This document shows, in pieces, positions 63,122-64,000 of a stretch of 64,000 nt of DNA. The stretch lies in NCBI GenBank assembly GCA_027061805.1, contig JAMOWA010000007.1, positions 1-64,000 of the forward strand, in the 5' to 3' direction. The DNA comes from Thermoanaerobaculia bacterium (GTDB lineage Bacteria > Acidobacteriota > Thermoanaerobaculia > Thermoanaerobaculales > Sulfomarinibacteraceae). Position 1 is the first letter of the stretch; the number at the start of each line of letters is the position of its first letter. Made by a program: the position numbers and the translations under genes. The notes under the pieces were generated by a model that saw nothing but the letters and a program-made list of their open reading frames with translations, ran no database searches and was not told the origin of the DNA.

Positions 63122-64000
63122 TCACGCCGCCTTGAGCTTCCTGATCTCCTCGACCATGGCGGGGACCACCTGGAAGAGGTCGCCCACCACCCCGTAGTCC
63201 GCCACCTTGAAGATGGGCGCGTCGGGGTCCTTGTTGACAGCCACGATGATCTTGGAGGAGCTCATCCCGGCCAGGTGCTGGATGGCCCCCGAGATGCCAC
63301 AGGCGATGTAGAGCGTGGGGCTCACCACCTTGCCGGTCTGCCCCACCTGGTGGGAGTGGTCGATCCACCCGGCGTCCACGGCGGCACGGGAGGCGCCCAC
63401 CGCGGCGCCGAGGAGCTCCGCCAGCTCGCGCATCAGGGCAAAGTTCTCCGGGCCCTTCAGGCCGCGGCCGCCCGAGACGATGATGTCGGCCTCGGCCACG
63501 TCGATCTCGCCGCCGCCCTCGGAGACCAGCTCCTTCACCATCGCACGGATGGAGAGGGACAGGCCGTCCAGGTTCACCACCTCCGCCGGGCCGCCCGCCT
63601 CATCGGCGGTGAAGACGTTGGGCCTGAGGCCGATCACCTGGGGCTTCTTGCCCGCGGTGTCCACGGTGGCGAAGGCCTTGGCCGAGTACACGGGCCGCCG
63701 GGCCACGAAGGTGTCACCCTCGAGCGTCAGGCCGGTCACGTCGGCCAGTCCGCCCACGCCCAGCTTCGCCGCCACGCGGGGCGCGAGATCGCGACCCATG
63801 GCCGTGGCCGAGAAGAAGATGGCGTCGGGCTCCATCTGGCCGGCCGCGGCCGTCACGGCCTCGGCGTAACCCTCGGCGGAGTAGAGCTTCAGGTTGGCGT
63901 CGTCGGCCACGAAGACCTTCGTGGCACCGTACTTCCCGAGCTCCGCGGCGAGTCCCGCGACACCCTGCCCCGGGAGCACCGCCGCCACCGGCCAGCCGTT
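63122..64000 (-). CDS. etfA: Electron transfer flavoprotein alpha subunit (5' end outside window)
   Basis: 293 residues are present and the frame is open to the window edge, so the start is upstream. The FAD-binding C-terminal domain is complete: [77 protein letters not shown]. The visible N-terminal part ([13 protein letters not shown]) belongs to the alpha-subunit Rossmann-like domain. With EtfB it carries electrons from acyl-CoA and other dehydrogenases to the quinone pool. etfB probably lies next to it, outside the window. Confidence 0.95.
   Translation of the reverse strand, partial: NGWPVAAVLPGQGVAGLAAELGKYGATKVFVADDANLKLYSAEGYAEAVTAAAGQMEPDAIFFSATAMGRDLAPRVAAKLGVGGLADVTGLTLEGDTFVARRPVYSAKAFATVDTAGKKPQVIGLRPNVFTADEAGGPAEVVNLDGLSLSIRAMVKELVSEGGGEIDVAEADIIVSGGRGLKGPENFALMRELAELLGAAVGASRAAVDAGWIDHSHQVGQTGKVVSPTLYIACGISGAIQHLAGMSSSKIIVAVNKDPDAPIFKVADYGVVGDLFQVVPAMVEEIRKLKAA

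Overview
This is a GC-rich bacterial chromosome segment from a diderm (Gram-negative type) organism: it has a TolC-like outer membrane factor, an RND pump, an OmpA-family lipoprotein and several exported proteins. The mix of gene families resembles Acidobacteriota, perhaps the Thermoanaerobaculia: a lone C-terminal SLH module with a Cys/Gly-rich signature, a BNR propeller protein of about 1100 residues, MacB-type ABC operons, a giant DUF11 surface protein, and glyQ-glyS-ppdK adjacency. That placement is an inference from family content. No rRNA, tRNA, CRISPR array, integrase or transposase gene was recognised.

Layout. 0-0.8 kb: disrupted end of a tail-fibre-like repeat protein. 1-6.5 kb: FHA/sigma-54-type regulator, membrane protein plus M1 peptidase, small exported protein. 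6.6-12.5 kb: HU protein and two divergent sensor kinases. 12.5-19.0 kb: RND efflux operon (outer membrane factor, lipoprotein adaptor, pump, DUF2892 protein, Cys-rich P-II-like protein) behind an AT-rich promoter/operator patch. 19.1-24.0 kb: an eroded zone with two gene fragments, a truncated small ORF, an SLH protein, an NrtR-like regulator, a formate-tetrahydrofolate ligase lacking its middle half, and a membrane protein that also seems to lack its middle. 23.8-30 kb: GMC oxidoreductase and a MacAB-like ABC exporter operon. 30-36.6 kb: PAS-GGDEF-EAL protein, BNR propeller protein, small exported protein. 36.7-40.3 kb: VWA/TSP3/OmpA lipoprotein and hflKC. 40.5-49.9 kb: a tightly overlapping eight-gene housekeeping operon on the minus strand (glyQ, glyS, ppdK, trkA-like, gmk, rpoZ, coaBC, udg). 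50-61.3 kb: one 3760-residue DUF11 surface protein, diverging from a Tat-exported toroid protein at 61.8-63.0 kb. The window ends inside etfA.

The most unusual signals are: (1) a dispersed modular intergenic element sharing blocks at about 2.7, 21.0, 25.2-25.6 and 32.2-32.4 kb; (2) the in-frame internal deletion of fhs inside an eroded zone; (3) the giant DUF11 protein and its divergent neighbour, which end in similar Val-Pro / hydrophobic / Arg-Arg tails that look like substrates of a shared sorting system; (4) the palindrome-rich AT island driving the RND operon, with a Cys-rich P-II-like accessory. All family names are from recognition by eye; no database search was run.
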